Positions 18,373-26,102 of a DNA stretch of 64,000 bases are shown piece after piece. How positions within the stretch are numbered: position 1 is the first letter of the stretch; each line of letters starts with the position of its first letter. The notes under the pieces are model-generated. The model ran no database searches and had not been told where the DNA came from. It worked only from the letters and a program-made list of their open reading frames with translations. Source of the stretch: Elusimicrobiota bacterium (lineage in GTDB: Bacteria > Elusimicrobiota > Elusimicrobia > UBA1565 > UBA9628); assembly GCA_023213235.1 (NCBI GenBank), contig CP096137.1, positions 3,310,437 to 3,374,436 on the forward strand, given 5' to 3'. A program made the position numbers and the translations under genes.

Positions 18373-20262
18373 TCACTCTTCTTGCGCCGGCGCGGGCAGG
18401 GATTTCGCGCGCGCCTCGGCCTGCCGCGCGGCGTCCTCCTCGCCGAGGCGCCGGTGCAGGGCCGCGACGCGGGGAAGGACGGCCGCCTCGACGCGGTGCT
18501 CGGCGAGCCGCTGCGCCGAGCGCAGGGCCGCGTGGTAGGCGGCGCGCGCCTCGCGGTCGCGGCCGCGCGCCTCGAGCGCGAACGCCCAGGCCGCCTGCAG
18601 TTCGGGGTCGCGGCGCACGCGCGGACGCTCGCGCGCGAGCTCGAGGTGGCGGTCCGCCTTGTCGGCGAGGCCGAGCTTGCCGAGCGCGTACGCCTTCCAG
18701 ATCAGCGCCTGCGCGGAGTCCGGCGCCTGGACGAGCCAGCGGTCGAGCTCCTCGAGCACGCGGCCGGCCGCGCGCTTGTCCGCCAGCCGCGGGTCGAGCG
18801 AGTCGGGCCACAAGCGGTTCGGGGCGACGGCGCGCGCCTTCGCCGGGACGAGCCAGGCGTTGGCGCCCGTCCGCTTCACGTAGACGAGCGCCGTGTCGTC
18901 GGCGTAAGCCAGCGCCCACGACGCGTCCTCGTCGATCACGCGCGCCGGCGCGTCGGCGCGCCGGTTGCGCACGACCGCGTAGTCGAAGCGGTAGACCATG
19001 TCGAGCTGGCGGAACAGGCTCGGCCACGCCGCGGCCTCGCGCCGGAAGGAGGCGGGGTAGACGCCGCGCCGCTCGTCGGCGAACACGGGGCGGTCCGTCA
19101 GGCCGATGAGCTCGGCTCCGGCGGCCGGCTCGTTGAACATGCGCCCCTGGACGTTGTTCGCCTTCAGGAAATGGGCCGCTCCGGCGAGCGCGGGCGCGCC
19201 GTAGCCGCGCGCGCGCGACAGCGGCGCGGCGACGAAGTGCTGGTAGGCGGCGAGCAGGAAGCCCGCGAACACGGCCCAGCGCAGCACGCGCGGCCACGTG
19301 TCGGCGCGCGGCTTGAGCCAGTGCCCGAGCGCGAGCGCGATCGCGGGGCACGCGGCCAGGATCGCCAGCGGCCGCAGGCCCGGCAGGACGAGCGACAGGG
19401 CGATGACCGTCGTCGCGGCCAAGGTCGTGACGAACTCCTGCTGGAGCGTGTACCAGCACGCGGCCAGGCCCGCGAAGGCGAACGCGGTATAGAGGGAGAG
19501 CCACGAGGCCGGCCAGCCGCCGAGCGGAACCGTCGCGTCGGCGAACGAGCGGCCCAGCACCGCCCAGCCGAGCGGGTTCCAGCCCACGGTCAGCACGCAG
19601 GCCGCGAGCGTCGCCCAGTACGCGAGGCGCTCGCTGGCCGCCGTGCGCAACGACGTCTTGAAGACCTTGAGCCCGACGATCCACAGGGCGAGCAGCACGG
19701 AGGCGCCGTGCACGTTCGCCCACAGCCCGGTGATCGCGGCGGCCGCGGCCCCCTGCCACCAGCGGAAGCGGTGGCGCGGGCGCAGCAGGCGCAGCAGGCC
19801 GGCGAAGAACAGCAGGTCGAAGACGGCCGGCGCCTCGACGAAGCCCGCCCAGCCCGCGCAGGCGCCCAGCGCCAGCAGCGAGGCCGCGACGAGCGGGCTG
19901 CCGTGGTTGATCGGCAGCATCAGCGCGAAGGCCGCGGCCGCGGCGAGGCTCTTGACCGCGATGAGCGCCGACGGCGAGAACGAGTGGAGCTTGGCGGCCG
20001 CGACGTCGAAGAGCCAGGAATCCGTCGTCCACGGCGAGCCCGCCGAGCCGTAGCCGAACGGATCGACGCGCGGCAGCGCTCCGTCGGCGAGGATCTTCGC
20101 GCCCGTCTTCAGGTGGATCCAGGTTTCGGGCGCGTGCACCGAGCGCCACGCGAGGGCGAAGACGAACGCGAACAGCAGGGACTCGAGAGGCCAGTGCGGA
20201 TGGTGGGGCTTCTCGTGCGCGTGCCCGTGATGCCCGTGCTTCTCGTGTTTCTCGTGCTTCAT
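18373..20262 (-). CDS. Polytopic membrane protein with His-rich N-terminus and TPR-like tail
   Basis: 629 residues. The N-terminus is a striking His/Lys/Glu run (KHEKHGHHGHAHEKPHHPH) ahead of the first TM helix. The first periplasmic loop has PRVDPFGYGSAGSPWTTDSW, typical of a family of GT-C-like membrane proteins. About ten TM helices follow to residue ~370, then a soluble region with TPR-like helices (AQALIWKAYALGKLGLADKA and ELQAAWAFALEARGRDREAR). The GT-C analogy suggests a role in glycan or lipid-linked sugar transfer, but no catalytic residue can be assigned. A TAGGAT box lies 10 nt before the ATG. Confidence 0.75.
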   Translation of the reverse strand: MKHEKHEKHGHHGHAHEKPHHPHWPLESLLFAFVFALAWRSVHAPETWIHLKTGAKILADGALPRVDPFGYGSAGSPWTTDSWLFDVAAAKLHSFSPSALIAVKSLAAAAAFALMLPINHGSPLVAASLLALGACAGWAGFVEAPAVFDLLFFAGLLRLLRPRHRFRWWQGAAAAAITGLWANVHGASVLLALWIVGLKVFKTSLRTAASERLAYWATLAACVLTVGWNPLGWAVLGRSFADATVPLGGWPASWLSLYTAFAFAGLAACWYTLQQEFVTTLAATTVIALSLVLPGLRPLAILAACPAIALALGHWLKPRADTWPRVLRWAVFAGFLLAAYQHFVAAPLSRARGYGAPALAGAAHFLKANNVQGRMFNEPAAGAELIGLTDRPVFADERRGVYPASFRREAAAWPSLFRQLDMVYRFDYAVVRNRRADAPARVIDEDASWALAYADDTALVYVKRTGANAWLVPAKARAVAPNRLWPDSLDPRLADKRAAGRVLEELDRWLVQAPDSAQALIWKAYALGKLGLADKADRHLELARERPRVRRDPELQAAWAFALEARGRDREARAAYHAALRSAQRLAEHRVEAAVLPRVAALHRRLGEEDAARQAEARAKSLPAPAQEE

Positions 20263-20272
20263 CGACCGGCCT

Positions 20273-20278
20273 ATCCTA
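20273..20278 (-). promoter_or_regulatory. -10 box of the His-rich membrane protein gene
   Basis: TAGGAT on the minus strand, 10 nt before the ATG at 20262. Confidence 0.4.
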
Positions 20279-20292
20279 CAAAATCGACGGCG

Positions 20293-20922
20293 CTACTCCC
20301 CGCCCAGATCGCCCCGGAGCCACAGCACGAACAGCAGGCAGGACAGAGGCGCCAGGCCGCGGACCGGAGAGCGCAGCGCGAGCAGCGCCGCGGCGGCGAG
20401 GAAGGCCGCGTCGACGGGGTGCGCCGTGAGTCCCTTGGGGCGCGCGGCCGCGGCGCGCGAGGCGTCGACGCGCTCGCGCGCCGACGCGAGCTCGGCCTCG
20501 GGCAGCATGCGGTCCGAGAGGCGGTGAGCCGCGTCGTAGTGGTCGAGGGCATCGTCCCACCGTCCCTCGTCCTCCGCGATCTTGGCGAGCGTCATGCGCG
20601 CGGCTCCGTCGTCGGGGTGGGAGATCGCGCGGTCCTCGGCCGCCGCGCGGTCGGCGGAGCGGTCGCGCCGGATCGCCTCGACGACCTCCGCGCGCGGCTT
20701 GGCCGTCATCAGGGCCAGCAACGCGATGGAGGCCGGGGCCGCCCATAGAACCGCGGGCTTGGCGATCGACATGAGCCACGCCGCGACGGGGACCGCGAGC
20801 CCGAGAACCGTCATCCACAGCTCGGAAGAACCCTTTCTCGAGCCCCACGCCCACGCCGCCGCGAGGCTGGCGCACGCATAGAGCATGAGCCCGTGGCCGA
20901 CGATGATGGCGAAAAAGTCCAT
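20293..20922 (-). CDS. Membrane protein with TPR-like segment
   Basis: About 209 residues: two or three N-terminal TM helices (FFAIIVGHGLMLYACASLA; WMTVLGLAVPVAAWL; VLWAAPASIALLALM). A soluble TPR-like part follows (PDDGAARMTLAKIAEDEGRW, DALDHYDAAHRLSDRMLPEA), then two more TM helices at the C-terminus. I place the start at ATG 20922 rather than 20934, because a TATGCT -10 box (20930-20935) overlaps the upstream ATG and lies 7 nt before this one. It is divergent from the acyl-CoA dehydrogenase gene across only 49 bp. The function is unknown. Confidence 0.72.
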   Translation of the reverse strand: MDFFAIIVGHGLMLYACASLAAAWAWGSRKGSSELWMTVLGLAVPVAAWLMSIAKPAVLWAAPASIALLALMTAKPRAEVVEAIRRDRSADRAAAEDRAISHPDDGAARMTLAKIAEDEGRWDDALDHYDAAHRLSDRMLPEAELASARERVDASRAAAARPKGLTAHPVDAAFLAAAALLALRSPVRGLAPLSCLLFVLWLRGDLGGE

Positions 20923-20929
20923 CGCCCAT

Positions 20930-20962
20930 AGCATACACCGCGCGCCGCGGATTCGCTACAAT
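20930..20962. promoter_or_regulatory. Divergent leaderless promoters
   Basis: TATGCT on the minus strand (20930-20935) serves the TPR membrane protein, 7 nt before ATG 20922. TACAAT on the plus strand (20957-20962) serves acyl-CoA dehydrogenase, 9 nt before ATG 20972. Confidence 0.5.
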
Positions 20963-20971
20963 GCGCTCACC

Positions 20972-22123
20972 ATGAATTTCGAACATACCGCCGAGCAGAA
21001 CGACATCCGCGACACCGTCCGCAAGTTCGCCGAGGCCAAGATCAAGCCCCTCGCGCACGACCTCGACGAGAAGGAAGAATTCTCCGCCGACCTCACGAAG
21101 CAGATGGGCGACCTCGGCATCTTCGGTCTCATCGTCCCCGAGGAGTTCGGCGGCTCCGGCCTCGACTACACGTCCTACTGCATCGCCGTCGAGGAGCTCG
21201 CGCGCGTCGACGGCTCCCAGGCCGCCACGGTCGCCGCCGGCGTCTCGCTCGGCGTCGCCCCCATCCTCTACTTCGGCACCGACGCGCAGAAGAAGGAGTG
21301 GCTGCCCAAGCTCGCCTCCGGCCAGCACCTCTTCGCCTTCGGCCTGACCGAGCCCGACGCCGGCAGCGACTCGCGCGGCTCGCGCACCAAGGCCGAGCAG
21401 AACCCCGACGGCACCTGGACGATCAGCGGCTCGAAGATCTTCATCACCAACGGCTCCAACGACCTGACCGCGGGCGTCATCGTGCAGGCCGTCTCCAACC
21501 GCAACGAGGCCGGCGACCCCGAGTTCACGTGCTTCATCGTGCCCAAGGGCACGAAGGGCTTCACCTCCCGCCGCATGCACAAGAAGCTGATGTGGCGCGC
21601 CTCCGACACCTCGGAGCTGTACTTCGACAAGGTCGTCGTCCCCGACTCCGCGATCCTCGGCAAGCGTGGCACCGGCTCGCGCCAGATGCTCAAGACTCTC
21701 GACTCCGGCCGCCTCTCGATCGCCGCGATGGGCCTCGGCTGCGCCCAGGGCGCTTACGAGGCCGCGTTGTCCTACGCGCAGAAGCGCGTTCAGTTCGGCA
21801 AGCCGCTGTCCCGCTTCCAGGCGATCAGCTTCAAGCTCGCCGACATGGCGATGAAGATCGAGCACGCGCGCATCTTCCTGTATAAGGCCTGCTGGCTGCG
21901 CGACCAGAAGAAGCCCTTCGGCAAGGAGTCGGCGATGGCCAAGCTGTACTGCTCCGAGGTCGCCCAGTGGGTGGCCAACGAGGCCGTCCAGATCCACGGC
22001 GGCTACGGCCTCATGAAGGAGTTCGACGTCGAGCGCTTTTATCGGGATCAGCGGCTCCTCCAGATCGGCGAAGGAACCTCCGAGATCCAGCGCCTCGTCA
22101 TCAGCCGCGCGATCGGCTGCTGA
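20972..22123 (+). CDS. Acyl-CoA dehydrogenase
   Basis: 383 residues, the normal size for the family; it oxidises acyl-CoA to enoyl-CoA with FAD and passes electrons to ETF. Visible signatures: FGLIVPEEFGGSG, FGLTEPDAGSDSRG (FAD/substrate signature 1), the arginine-bearing YAQKRVQFGKPL, QIHGGYGLMKEF, and the catalytic-base Glu in QIGEGTSEIQR. The ATG has no SD; TACAAT lies 9 nt upstream. The closest style is short-chain (butyryl-CoA-type) dehydrogenases, but the chain length cannot be fixed from sequence alone. No ETF genes are nearby. Confidence 0.95.
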   Translation: MNFEHTAEQNDIRDTVRKFAEAKIKPLAHDLDEKEEFSADLTKQMGDLGIFGLIVPEEFGGSGLDYTSYCIAVEELARVDGSQAATVAAGVSLGVAPILYFGTDAQKKEWLPKLASGQHLFAFGLTEPDAGSDSRGSRTKAEQNPDGTWTISGSKIFITNGSNDLTAGVIVQAVSNRNEAGDPEFTCFIVPKGTKGFTSRRMHKKLMWRASDTSELYFDKVVVPDSAILGKRGTGSRQMLKTLDSGRLSIAAMGLGCAQGAYEAALSYAQKRVQFGKPLSRFQAISFKLADMAMKIEHARIFLYKACWLRDQKKPFGKESAMAKLYCSEVAQWVANEAVQIHGGYGLMKEFDVERFYRDQRLLQIGEGTSEIQRLVISRAIGC

Positions 22124-22139
22124 CGCGCCCTCAAAAGAA

Positions 22140-22165
22140 GCCCCGGCGGGAATTCCCGCCGGGGC
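22140..22165. terminator. Bidirectional terminator between acyl-CoA dehydrogenase and hsp20
   Basis: A perfect 26-bp palindrome: GCCCCGGCGGG, centre AATT, CCCGCCGGGGC. The plus side is followed by CGTTCT and the minus side by TTCTTTTGA, so it serves best for the hsp20 transcript. Confidence 0.8.
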
Positions 22166-22180
22166 CGTTCTACGCCCCGG

Positions 22181-22621
22181 TCATTCGATCGCGATCTTGC
22201 GCGGCTTGGCCTGCTCGGCCTTCGGCAGCCGGATTTCCAGAACGCCGTTCTTCATCGACGCCTTGACCTTGGCCGCGTCGACTTCCGTCGGCAGCGCGAA
22301 CGCGCGATAGAACTCCCCGCGCGGCAGCTCGCGGCGCACCCACGAGTCCTCGTCGGAGCCCAGCGGGCGCATGCGGCCGTTGATCACGAGGGTGTTCTCC
22401 TTGACCTCGAGGCCGACGTCGCCCTTGTCGAGGCCGGGGACGGCCGCGTACACGATGAGTTCGGCGTCCGTTTCGCGGATGTCGACCGCGGGCGACCACA
22501 CCGTGGTGGGCCGCAGCGCGCGGCCGTAGAAGGGATGATCACCGAACACGCTCTCAAAGAGCCGGTCGAGGGTCGCCCGGTTCTCGTCGCGCGTCAGCAT
22601 GATGTTCTTGTCGTCGTTCAT
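22181..22621 (-). CDS. Small heat-shock protein, Hsp20/alpha-crystallin family
   Basis: 146 residues; an ATP-independent holdase chaperone. The alpha-crystallin domain spans residues ~43-146: WSPAVDIRETDAELIVYAAV, PGLDKGDVGLEVKENTLVI, the FALPTEVDAAKVKASMKNGVLEI core and the C-terminal LPKAE. The gene has a strong SD (AAAGGAGG), a perfect sigma-70 promoter and a CIRCE-like inverted repeat over the start of transcription, so repression in the absence of stress by an HrcA-type protein is likely. Monocistronic. Confidence 0.95.
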   Translation of the reverse strand: MNDDKNIMLTRDENRATLDRLFESVFGDHPFYGRALRPTTVWSPAVDIRETDAELIVYAAVPGLDKGDVGLEVKENTLVINGRMRPLGSDEDSWVRRELPRGEFYRAFALPTEVDAAKVKASMKNGVLEIRLPKAEQAKPRKIAIE

Positions 22622-22644
22622 TGGGATAGCCTCCTTTATCGATG

Positions 22645-22677
22645 ATATTGGCAGTCTTCACTATCGACTGCCAGTAT
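22645..22677 (-). promoter_or_regulatory. CIRCE-like operator of hsp20
   Basis: TTGGCAGTC-N9-GACTGCCAG (22648-22674), extendable to 12-bp arms with one mismatch. The 9-9-9 geometry equals the CIRCE element bound by HrcA (consensus TTAGCACTC-N9-GAGTGCTAA), with changes in both arms that keep the symmetry. It lies directly downstream of the -10 box, over the start of transcription. Confidence 0.68.
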
Positions 22678-22678
22678 G

Positions 22679-22707
22679 ATTATAACGCACGATTCCCGGG
22701 CTGTCAA
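22679..22707 (-). promoter_or_regulatory. Consensus sigma-70 promoter of hsp20
   Basis: TTGACA, 17-bp spacer, TATAAT on the minus strand: both hexamers match consensus and the spacer is optimal. Confidence 0.93.
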
Positions 22708-22770
22708 TATTCCCCGCACTCGCCCCCGATTTTACTGGCATCGCGCGGCAGGAATTGTCAGGATTGGCGC

Positions 22771-23063
22771 ATGAGCGCGACCGCTCTTCCCATGGCCCAC
22801 CTCGACATCGACTACCCGTCGCAGGACCAGACGATCACGTCGGCGACCTACACGATCCGCGTGGGCGCGCCCGAGAATCTCGCCTCGATGGAGATTTCCA
22901 TCGACCGCGGACCCTGGAAGCCCGCGCGCCGCGCGTGCGGCTACTGGTGGTTCGACTGGGCGGGCTACTCCGGCGGCGAGCACGTCATCGTCGCCCGCGG
23001 CCAGCAGCGCGACGGCTCCCCGTCGGATCCACGCCGCGCCGCTGCGTCGTCACGAAGCGCTGA
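22771..23063 (+). CDS. Small Ig-like beta-sandwich protein (one frameshift)
   Basis: About 97 residues from the ATG at 22771. Visible core: MAHLDIDYPSQDQTITSATY, TIRVGAPENLASMEISIDRG, PWKPARRACGYWWFDWAGY, SGGEHVIVARGQQRDGS. The pattern (a short Ig-like domain with a Trp-rich strand and a closing RRCVV) resembles Bacterial Ig/Big_7-type domains found in small standalone proteins. The frame breaks at CCCC 23018-23021, and the shifted frame ends CVVTKR 12 bases before tRNA-Thr. No signal peptide, so probably cytoplasmic. Role unknown. Confidence 0.6.
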
Positions 23064-23074
23064 GCCGAAAGCGA

Positions 23075-23145
23075 AGCCCCCTCCCAGAATCGAACTGGGG
23101 TAGCTTGTTTACAAAACAAGTGCTCTGCCACTGAGCTAAGGGGGC
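23075..23145 (-). tRNA. tRNA-Thr (anticodon TGU)
   Basis: Read on the minus strand it folds as a full cloverleaf. Acceptor GCCCCCT/AGGGGGC, D-arm GCTC/GAGC, anticodon stem CTTGT/ACAAG with loop TTTGTAA (anticodon TGT, i.e. UGU in RNA), and T-arm CCCAG/CTGGG with TTCGATT. The discriminator base is T and no CCA is encoded. The total of 71 nt is slightly short because the D-loop and variable loop are small. Confidence 0.95.
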
Positions 23146-23181
23146 GCGGAACGATTTTATCTTGTTTTTACTCGTGGAGGA

Positions 23182-23210
23182 TTGACGCCGTCGCGTATGC
23201 CCGCTATCTT
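23182..23210 (+). promoter_or_regulatory. Sigma-70-like promoter of the Cys-rich gene, leaderless
   Basis: TTGACG (23182-23187), 17-bp spacer, TATCTT (23205-23210), then 6 nt to the ATG at 23217. Confidence 0.68.
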
Positions 23211-23216
23211 TCGAGC

Positions 23217-24175
23217 ATGAAACGATTCGCCTGCCTCGCCGTCCTCTCCCTGCTCGCGTCCGGACCGGTCCCGGCCGCCGCGAACGACGACGCCGAGGAG
23301 GAGGAGCGGCAGGAGGCCCCGAGGACTCGGCCCCGAACGACGGGGCCGGCCACTCTCAGAACCGGACCGACCGCCCCGCCGGCATCACTCAGGGACGGAC
23401 GGACGACACGCGCTCGCGTTCGACGACGAGCGGCGGCGGTCCCGGGGGCGCGAAGGCCGGCGGCGCGGACGCGGGCCTGCCGCCCGAACTGCGCGGCCTG
23501 CGCTGGCGCGTCTACGCCCGGCTCGCCGAAGTCCCCGGCCCCCGACGTACCGTGCGGCGCACGGCTTCGGCGACATGGGGCCGAACGAAGGAATCGCCGT
23601 CGGCTTCAAGACAGGGGCGGCCGGCCGCAACGGCCACTGCTCGATCTCCGAGTCCCCGGCGACGCGCAGCACCGGCCGCTGCTCGTGGAACGCCTGGATC
23701 TCCGCGACGCCCGGGGGCGCCGCTGACGGGCAACTGCTCGACGCTCGGCATCGGGAACGGCGGGGCCAACGTGGGTTGGGTGTCGACTCCGCCCTCCGTG
23801 GGAGCGAACGCGTGCGGCGTCAAAGCGTCGTCGACCTACTACTGCAACGTGGCGGGCTGCCGCGGCCTGATCGGCTCGCCGATGGGCGTCGAGGACTACT
23901 CGCTCGCCGAGGCGACGGCGCTCAATGTGGGAGCGTCCTGCAATCTTCCCGGCACCAGGGCGCTCGGCAGGCTCCAGGCGGACGGCTCCTGCAAGTGCGA
24001 GGACCGGACGTGCGAGGACCTCAATCGGATCTACGCGACCTTGCCGCGCTGCACCAACCAGGTCATGCGCGCGCCCGGCGCGACGACCTGCCTGAGCTGC
24101 GGCAGCATGTACCCGGCGGGCTGCGGCGCGCCGAACGTCGTGGTTCCGGACTGCTCCTTCGCCTGCCGTCCGTAA
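23217..24175 (+). CDS. Secreted Cys-rich protein (about three frameshifts)
   Basis: The start MKRFACLAVLSLLASGPVPA is a signal peptide. A disordered acidic then Gly-rich stretch follows (EDSAPNDGAGHSQNRTD, read after the shift at CCCC 23317-23320). Later pieces are HGFGDMGPNEGIAVGFKTG (after CCCCC 23539-23543) and GNCSTLGIGNGGANVGWVST (after GGGGG 23713-23717). The C-terminal half has about a dozen Cys residues, in patterns such as CNVAGC, CKCEDRTC and CLSCGSMYPAGCG, so disulfides are likely. No family recognised. Confidence 0.62.
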
Positions 24176-24209
24176 CAGGCCCGTACTTTCGCGCGGCGGC
24201 TTCCCCTGT

Positions 24210-24215
24210 TATACT
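24210..24215 (+). promoter_or_regulatory. -10 box of the HEISH protein gene
   Basis: TATACT, 6 nt, then GTG at 24222. Confidence 0.5.
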
Positions 24216-24221
24216 GCCGCC

Positions 24222-25286
24222 GTGATCAGGGCCCTGCTCGTCGCCGCGCTTCCCCTGTCGGCCGCCGCCGCGCCGGACCCGTCGTGCTCGCGGCGCTACG
24301 ACAAGGAGCTCGAGATCCTGCTGCCGGCGTCCGTGCACGCGAAGCTCTTCGCGCTGCCCGGACCTCACGCGAAGGAGGCCGCGGCGTTCCTGCTCGCGCA
24401 CGCGTCGCACACGCTGACGATCGGCGTGTCCGCGTCGAAGGCCTCCGCCCATCCCGAGCTGCCGATCATGAGCGACAACGCGATCATGCAGTTCATGTCG
24501 GGGCGCGGCTACTACCTCGCGCACGACCTGCTGCACGAACGCCCCGGCGGCGAGCGCCGGCTGGCGCGCGACCCCGCGGCTCTGGCCGAGCTCGCCGACA
24601 TGCTGCTGCCGATCTGGGCTCACGAGATCAGCCACGGCCGCGTGCACGAGCGCGAGGTCCGCTGGCCGGTGAGCGCGACGCTCGAAGACGAGCTCATCGC
24701 CTGCCACGTCCAGGCGGCGTTCACCGCCGAGCTTCTCGCCGCGGACCCGCGGTACGCCGGGCTCGACGCCGTGTACCGCGCGCAGCGCGCGGCCGCGGGC
24801 GGCGGCCCGGCCGCCAAGCGGCGCTATCTTTCGATCGCGCCGACCAAGCGCCTCATCGTCCACGCCCTCGAGGTCGGGGCGGCGTCGACGGAGGAGTTCG
24901 AGCGCATGTACCGCCGCGCTTACGGCATGAAGGCGTCGCTGGCCGACCCGCTGACGGCCGGCCTGCGCCAGCACGAGGCGCGCCAGGAGTTCGCGCGCCT
25001 GCTCAAGCGCCTCGACCTGCCCGCGTCGCCGCAGAAGACGTCGGCCGAGGAACTCCTCGCCTACGGCGCGCCCGACGAAAAATACTGGCTCGAGCCCGAA
25101 GCCTCGCCCGCGGCCAAGCGCGACGCGGAGAGGCTTTTGGCGGAGCGGCGCGCCGAGCTGGATGCGATGCGGCCGGCGCTGCGGCGCTGGTTCGAGGCCG
25201 CGGCCGGCGCGCCGATCGACTGGACGAAGCTCGCGCCGCCGCGCGACGTGCCCGTCGGCGTGGCCCCGCCCGACGCCGGGCCCTAG
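24222..25286 (+). CDS. Exported putative zinc metallopeptidase (HEISH)
   Basis: 354 residues from a GTG. Signal peptide MIRALLVAALPLSAAAA. The best functional clue is LLPIWAHEISHGRVHE, an HExxH zinc motif followed by another His. The catalytic Glu and both His are therefore present; a third ligand could be in DELIACHVQAAF. The N-terminal part (AHPELPIMSDNAIMQFMSGR) and the Ala/Arg-rich C-terminal helices match no family I know. The stop overlaps the convergent deacetylase stop (CTAG). Peptidase activity is inferred from the motif only. Confidence 0.7.
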   Translation: MIRALLVAALPLSAAAAPDPSCSRRYDKELEILLPASVHAKLFALPGPHAKEAAAFLLAHASHTLTIGVSASKASAHPELPIMSDNAIMQFMSGRGYYLAHDLLHERPGGERRLARDPAALAELADMLLPIWAHEISHGRVHEREVRWPVSATLEDELIACHVQAAFTAELLAADPRYAGLDAVYRAQRAAAGGGPAAKRRYLSIAPTKRLIVHALEVGAASTEEFERMYRRAYGMKASLADPLTAGLRQHEARQEFARLLKRLDLPASPQKTSAEELLAYGAPDEKYWLEPEASPAAKRDAERLLAERRAELDAMRPALRRWFEAAAGAPIDWTKLAPPRDVPVGVAPPDAGP

Positions 25287-25978
25287 AGCCGCTTGAAGGA
25301 GTAGCCCTTCGCGCGCGCGCCCGCGATGATCGCGGGCAGGGCCTCGACGGTGGCCGAGCGGTCGCCGCCCTCTCGAGCCTCGTCGCCGTCGTGCAGCAGG
25401 ATGATCGCGCCGGGGCCGAGCTGGTCGAGCGTGCCCTTGGCGATCACGCCGGCGTCGAGCGAACCGTCATGTCCGCGCGCCGACCACAGCATCATGCGCA
25501 TCCCGCGCTCGCGCAGAAGCTCGGGCACGGCGAAGCCGCGCACGCCGTAGGGCGGCCGGAACCAGACCGGGCGCTCGCCCGTGATGCGCTCGAGGACGTC
25601 CTGCGTGCGGTCGATCTCGGAGGCGATCGTCTCTCGGCCCGCGAGGTGGAGGTACGGGTGCGACCAGGTGTGGTTGCCGATCACGTGCCCCTCGTCGCGG
25701 ATGCGGCGCACGAGGTCGGGACGGCGCTCCGCGGCCGAGCCGCACAGGAAGAAGGTCGCCTGGATGCCCTCGCGCTTGAGCAGATCGAGGACCTGGGCCG
25801 TATAAGGGGTGGGGCCGTCGTCGAAGGTGAGGACGGCTTCCATGGGGTCCGGCGAGCGCAGGACGGCCGGGGCCATCCAGTCGGACTGGGGAGAGGCCAG
25901 GCCGTGCGCCAGCACGCCGACGGCGGCGAGGGCGAACAGGGAGGCGAAAACGCCGATTCTCAGACGGTGGGTCTTCAT
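25283..25978 (-). CDS. Polysaccharide deacetylase (NodB/CE4 family)
   Basis: 231 residues; removes acetyl groups from N-acetylglucosamine in peptidoglycan or another polysaccharide. Starts MKTHRLRIGVFASLFALAAV, a signal or anchor. CE4 motifs are visible: LTFDDGPTPYT (motif 1, catalytic Asp), NHTWSHPYL (motif 2, H-x3-H zinc ligands), RPPYGVRG (motif 3), and AIILLHDG (motif 5 with its His). An upstream in-frame start exists at 26014, but ATG 25978 gives the clean signal peptide. The stop overlaps the convergent HEISH gene. Confidence 0.9.
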   Translation of the reverse strand: MKTHRLRIGVFASLFALAAVGVLAHGLASPQSDWMAPAVLRSPDPMEAVLTFDDGPTPYTAQVLDLLKREGIQATFFLCGSAAERRPDLVRRIRDEGHVIGNHTWSHPYLHLAGRETIASEIDRTQDVLERITGERPVWFRPPYGVRGFAVPELLRERGMRMMLWSARGHDGSLDAGVIAKGTLDQLGPGAIILLHDGDEAREGGDRSATVEALPAIIAGARAKGYSFKRL

Positions 25979-26024
25979 CAGGGGGCCCCATAGTTTAACA
26001 GGTGTTTCGGTCACCGCGCCACAA

Positions 26025-26061
26025 TAGGCCCGGGCCCACCCTCCCTATAGGTCCAAGGCCC
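26025..26061. promoter_or_regulatory. Two GGNCC-type palindromes upstream of the amylase cluster
   Basis: TAGGCCCGGGCCCA at 26025-26038 and TAGGTCC-AA-GGCCCCT at 26048-26061, both related to the palindromes at 1997-2012 and 59839-59854. Located 25-62 bases before the -10 box of the next gene. Confidence 0.35.
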
Positions 26062-26085
26062 CTGGGGGTCCCGTCGCCATCCCGG

Positions 26086-26091
26086 TACAAT
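26086..26091 (+). promoter_or_regulatory. -10 box of the amylase cluster
   Basis: TACAAT followed by 11 nt and the ATG at 26103. Confidence 0.5.
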
Positions 26092-26102
26092 CCTGATAGG
26101 CC

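Noticed and set aside
17590..20748. A 1052-codon plus-strand frame across the lipoprotein and membrane protein genes
   Set aside because: Composition is Arg/Gly/Ala/Val shadow type and it spans two clear minus-strand genes and their promoters.
22642..22770. Extended N-terminus of the Ig-like gene starting at 22642
   Set aside because: It would run through the hsp20 operator and promoter region and adds a non-conserved, odd leader; ATG 22771 is the natural start.
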